Made by a program: the position numbers and the translations under genes. A stretch of 64,000 bases of DNA, taken from the NCBI RefSeq assembly GCF_000092065.1, contig NC_009362.1:1-64000 (forward strand), written 5' to 3'. Under the pieces are notes generated by a model. The model ran no database searches. It was given only the letters and a program-made list of their open reading frames with translations, and was not told the origin of the DNA. Below are positions 62,629 through 64,000 of the stretch, one piece after another (positions within the stretch are counted from its first letter, which is position 1; every line of letters starts with the position of its first letter). Source of the DNA: Ostreococcus lucimarinus CCE9901. Lineage: Eukaryota > Chlorophyta > Mamiellophyceae > Mamiellales > Bathycoccaceae.

Positions 62629-64000
62629 CTAAAGGCCGCCGACGCAGACGTATTTCTGCTCGACGTACTCGTGAACGCCGTCCTTGCCGCCCTCGCGACC
62701 GATCCCGCTCTCCTTCGTCCCGCCGAACGGAGCTTGGGCGGTGGATATGGCGCCCGTGTTCACGCCCACGATACCAAAGTCAAGCTTTTCGCTAAAGTAA
62801 AACGTACGCTTGACGTCAGAGGTGTACACGTACGACGCTAAACCGGCGGTGGTGGCGTTGGCGATGCGAATGGCTTCGGCGTCGTCGACGAACGTCGTCA
62901 CCGCGGCGACAGGTCCGAACGTTTCTTCGCGCATCACCAGCATGTCTTCCGTGCACTTGGACAACACGGTCGGTTCATAAAAGCTACCGTGCGCGCGCTT
63001 GCCACCGGTGTGACACACCGCGCCTTTGCTCATCGCGTCGCGAACGTGCGAATCGACTTTTTCGGCGTGCGCGGCGTTGATCAACGGGCCTTGCGTGGCG
63101 TCTTCATTTTCCAAGCCATCGCCCATAACGAGCGCGCTCGCAGCGTCCGCGAGCTTTTGCACGAATTCAGCCTCCACGGACGCGTGCACGATGAAACGTT
63201 GCGCGCATACGCACGTTTGACCCGCGTTACGAAACTTGCTCGCCATCGCGCCCTGAACGGCGGCGTCCACGTCGGCGTCGGCGCACACCACAAACGGCGC
63301 GTTACCACCCAACTCCATGCTTACGCGCTTCACGGTGTCCGCACTCTGCTTCATCAATAACTTTCCCACGCGCGTGCTTCCGGTGAAGGTAATTTTTCGA
63401 ACGACGGGAGACTCGCACAGCGCCGCGCCTATCGCGCTCGGATCGCCCACGATGAATTGTAAAACACCATCCGGGCACCCAGCTTGCTCCGCGAGCACCC
63501 CGAGCGCAAACGCGCTCAGCGGCGTTTCTTCACTCGGCTTGACGACCATCGAACACCCCGCCGCGAGCGCCGCACCAGCTTTCCTCGTGATCATCGCCAA
63601 AGGAAAATTCCACGGTGTAATCGCCGCCGTCACGCCGACTGGTTGCTTCACAACCATGATTCTCGTCCCCGTCGACGACGAAGGCACGACATCACCGTAC
63701 ACGCGCTTCCCCTCTTCCGCGAACCACTCTAAAAACGATGCCGCGTACGCCACCTCTCCCCGGGACTCTATCAAAGGTTTGCCTTGTTCCGCCGTCATGA
63801 TTCTCGCCAAGTCCTCGGCGTTCGCCTCGACGAGCTCAAACCATCGTCTGATCACCTTTCCTCGCGCGTGCGCGCTGAATTCCGTCGCCCACACTTTCTG
63901 TGCGTCTTCGCTTCGCCTCAAGACGTCGGAAATCGCGGCGCGCGGCGTGGAGAGCACCGTCGCGAGCGTCGCGTTTGTAGCCGGGTTCTTCACCTCGAAC
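62629..64000 (-). CDS. Succinate-semialdehyde dehydrogenase (5' end beyond window)
   Basis: NAD(P)-dependent oxidation of succinate semialdehyde to succinate, the last step of the GABA shunt. The visible 457 residues run from FEVKNPATNATL. The frame is still open at the right edge, so the N-terminus is missing; a GTG at 63993 could be mistaken for a start but encodes Val. Family markers: TPWNFPLAMITRKAGAALAAG, ITFTGSTRVGKLLM, the catalytic Glu in MELGGNAPF, the catalytic Cys in AGQTCVCAQRF, EETFGPVAAV and the C-terminal FGGTKESGIGREGGKDGVHE. The Cys-Val-Cys pair at the active site is the arrangement used for redox control in human SSADH. Confidence 0.95.
   Translation of the reverse strand, partial: FEVKNPATNATLATVLSTPRAAISDVLRRSEDAQKVWATEFSAHARGKVIRRWFELVEANAEDLARIMTAEQGKPLIESRGEVAYAASFLEWFAEEGKRVYGDVVPSSSTGTRIMVVKQPVGVTAAITPWNFPLAMITRKAGAALAAGCSMVVKPSEETPLSAFALGVLAEQAGCPDGVLQFIVGDPSAIGAALCESPVVRKITFTGSTRVGKLLMKQSADTVKRVSMELGGNAPFVVCADADVDAAVQGAMASKFRNAGQTCVCAQRFIVHASVEAEFVQKLADAASALVMGDGLENEDATQGPLINAAHAEKVDSHVRDAMSKGAVCHTGGKRAHGSFYEPTVLSKCTEDMLVMREETFGPVAAVTTFVDDAEAIRIANATTAGLASYVYTSDVKRTFYFSEKLDFGIVGVNTGAISTAQAPFGGTKESGIGREGGKDGVHEYVEQKYVCVGGL

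Noticed and set aside
63991-63993. GTG as the start of the SSADH gene
   Set aside because: The frame is open to the window edge with a family-like FEVKNPAT; the GTG codes Val inside a truncated gene.

Overview
The window is a chromosome end from a nuclear genome of a very compact green alga. It opens with 21 perfect CCCTAAA units, the plant/green-algal telomere repeat read from the C-rich strand, and the first gene ends only about 0.56 kb further in. GC content is high, genes are tightly packed, most are intronless and many carry plastid transit peptides. The products include SufB, ChlD, LTD, a PsbP-like lumen protein, D27-like and BP80-type vacuolar sorting receptor proteins. This suggests a picoprasinophyte (Mamiellophyceae, Ostreococcus-like); the species is inferred, not proven. 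The few introns found are about 100-155 nt, with GTGCGT/GTGCGC/GTACGT donors, an internal CTGAC branch site and a CAG acceptor.

Layout. 0-11.8 kb: telomere, malate dehydrogenase, a 2Fe-2S ferredoxin-like protein, a 1300-residue protein with a SprT-like but HGxxH domain, a vacuolar sorting receptor, an inverted duplicate of the MDH 3' end, plastid adenylate kinase and choline/ethanolamine kinase. 12-22.4 kb: VTC-type polyphosphate polymerase, two uncharacterised proteins flanking a minisatellite, PsbP-like protein, coiled-coil protein, a small basic protein, PPP4R2-like subunit and TMEM115-like Golgi protein. 22.5-34 kb: SufB, WNK kinase, LSM8, small proteins, a lumen-targeted APX-like peroxidase, histone H3.3-like (two introns), a bacterial-type SUI1 protein and a bestrophin-like channel. 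34-49.4 kb: FANCJ-like helicase, ERGIC/Erv-type protein, SDR, D27-like protein, a CaaX-ended protein, MRS2/CorA transporter, NASP-type chaperone, secreted EEP nuclease, PP7-like phosphatase and a membrane 2H phosphoesterase-like protein. 49.4-51.6 kb: a visibly AT-richer stretch with a small membrane protein, a scramblase-like gene and repeats. 51.6-64 kb: UTP15, a DUF3228-like protein, LTD, ChlD, UPF3, eIF3d, APC7, a conserved unknown and SSADH, which runs off the right edge.

The genes are mostly housekeeping: plastid biogenesis and chlorophyll synthesis (SufB, LTD, ChlD), RNA metabolism (LSM8, UTP15, UPF3, eIF3d), chromatin and cell cycle (H3, NASP, FANCJ, APC7), trafficking (VSR, TMEM115, ERGIC) and signalling (WNK, PP4 subunit, PP7). 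There is no operon structure, but about sixteen gene pairs are head-to-head with short shared upstream regions, the tightest with 37 bp between start codons. No convincing CRISPR, transposase, rRNA or tRNA gene was seen. I did not find one clear new multi-gene system. The most unusual items are the SprT-HGxxH giant protein, the VTC polymerase without a recognisable SPX domain, the lumen-targeted peroxidase assembled across an intron, and the inverted MDH-tail duplication.
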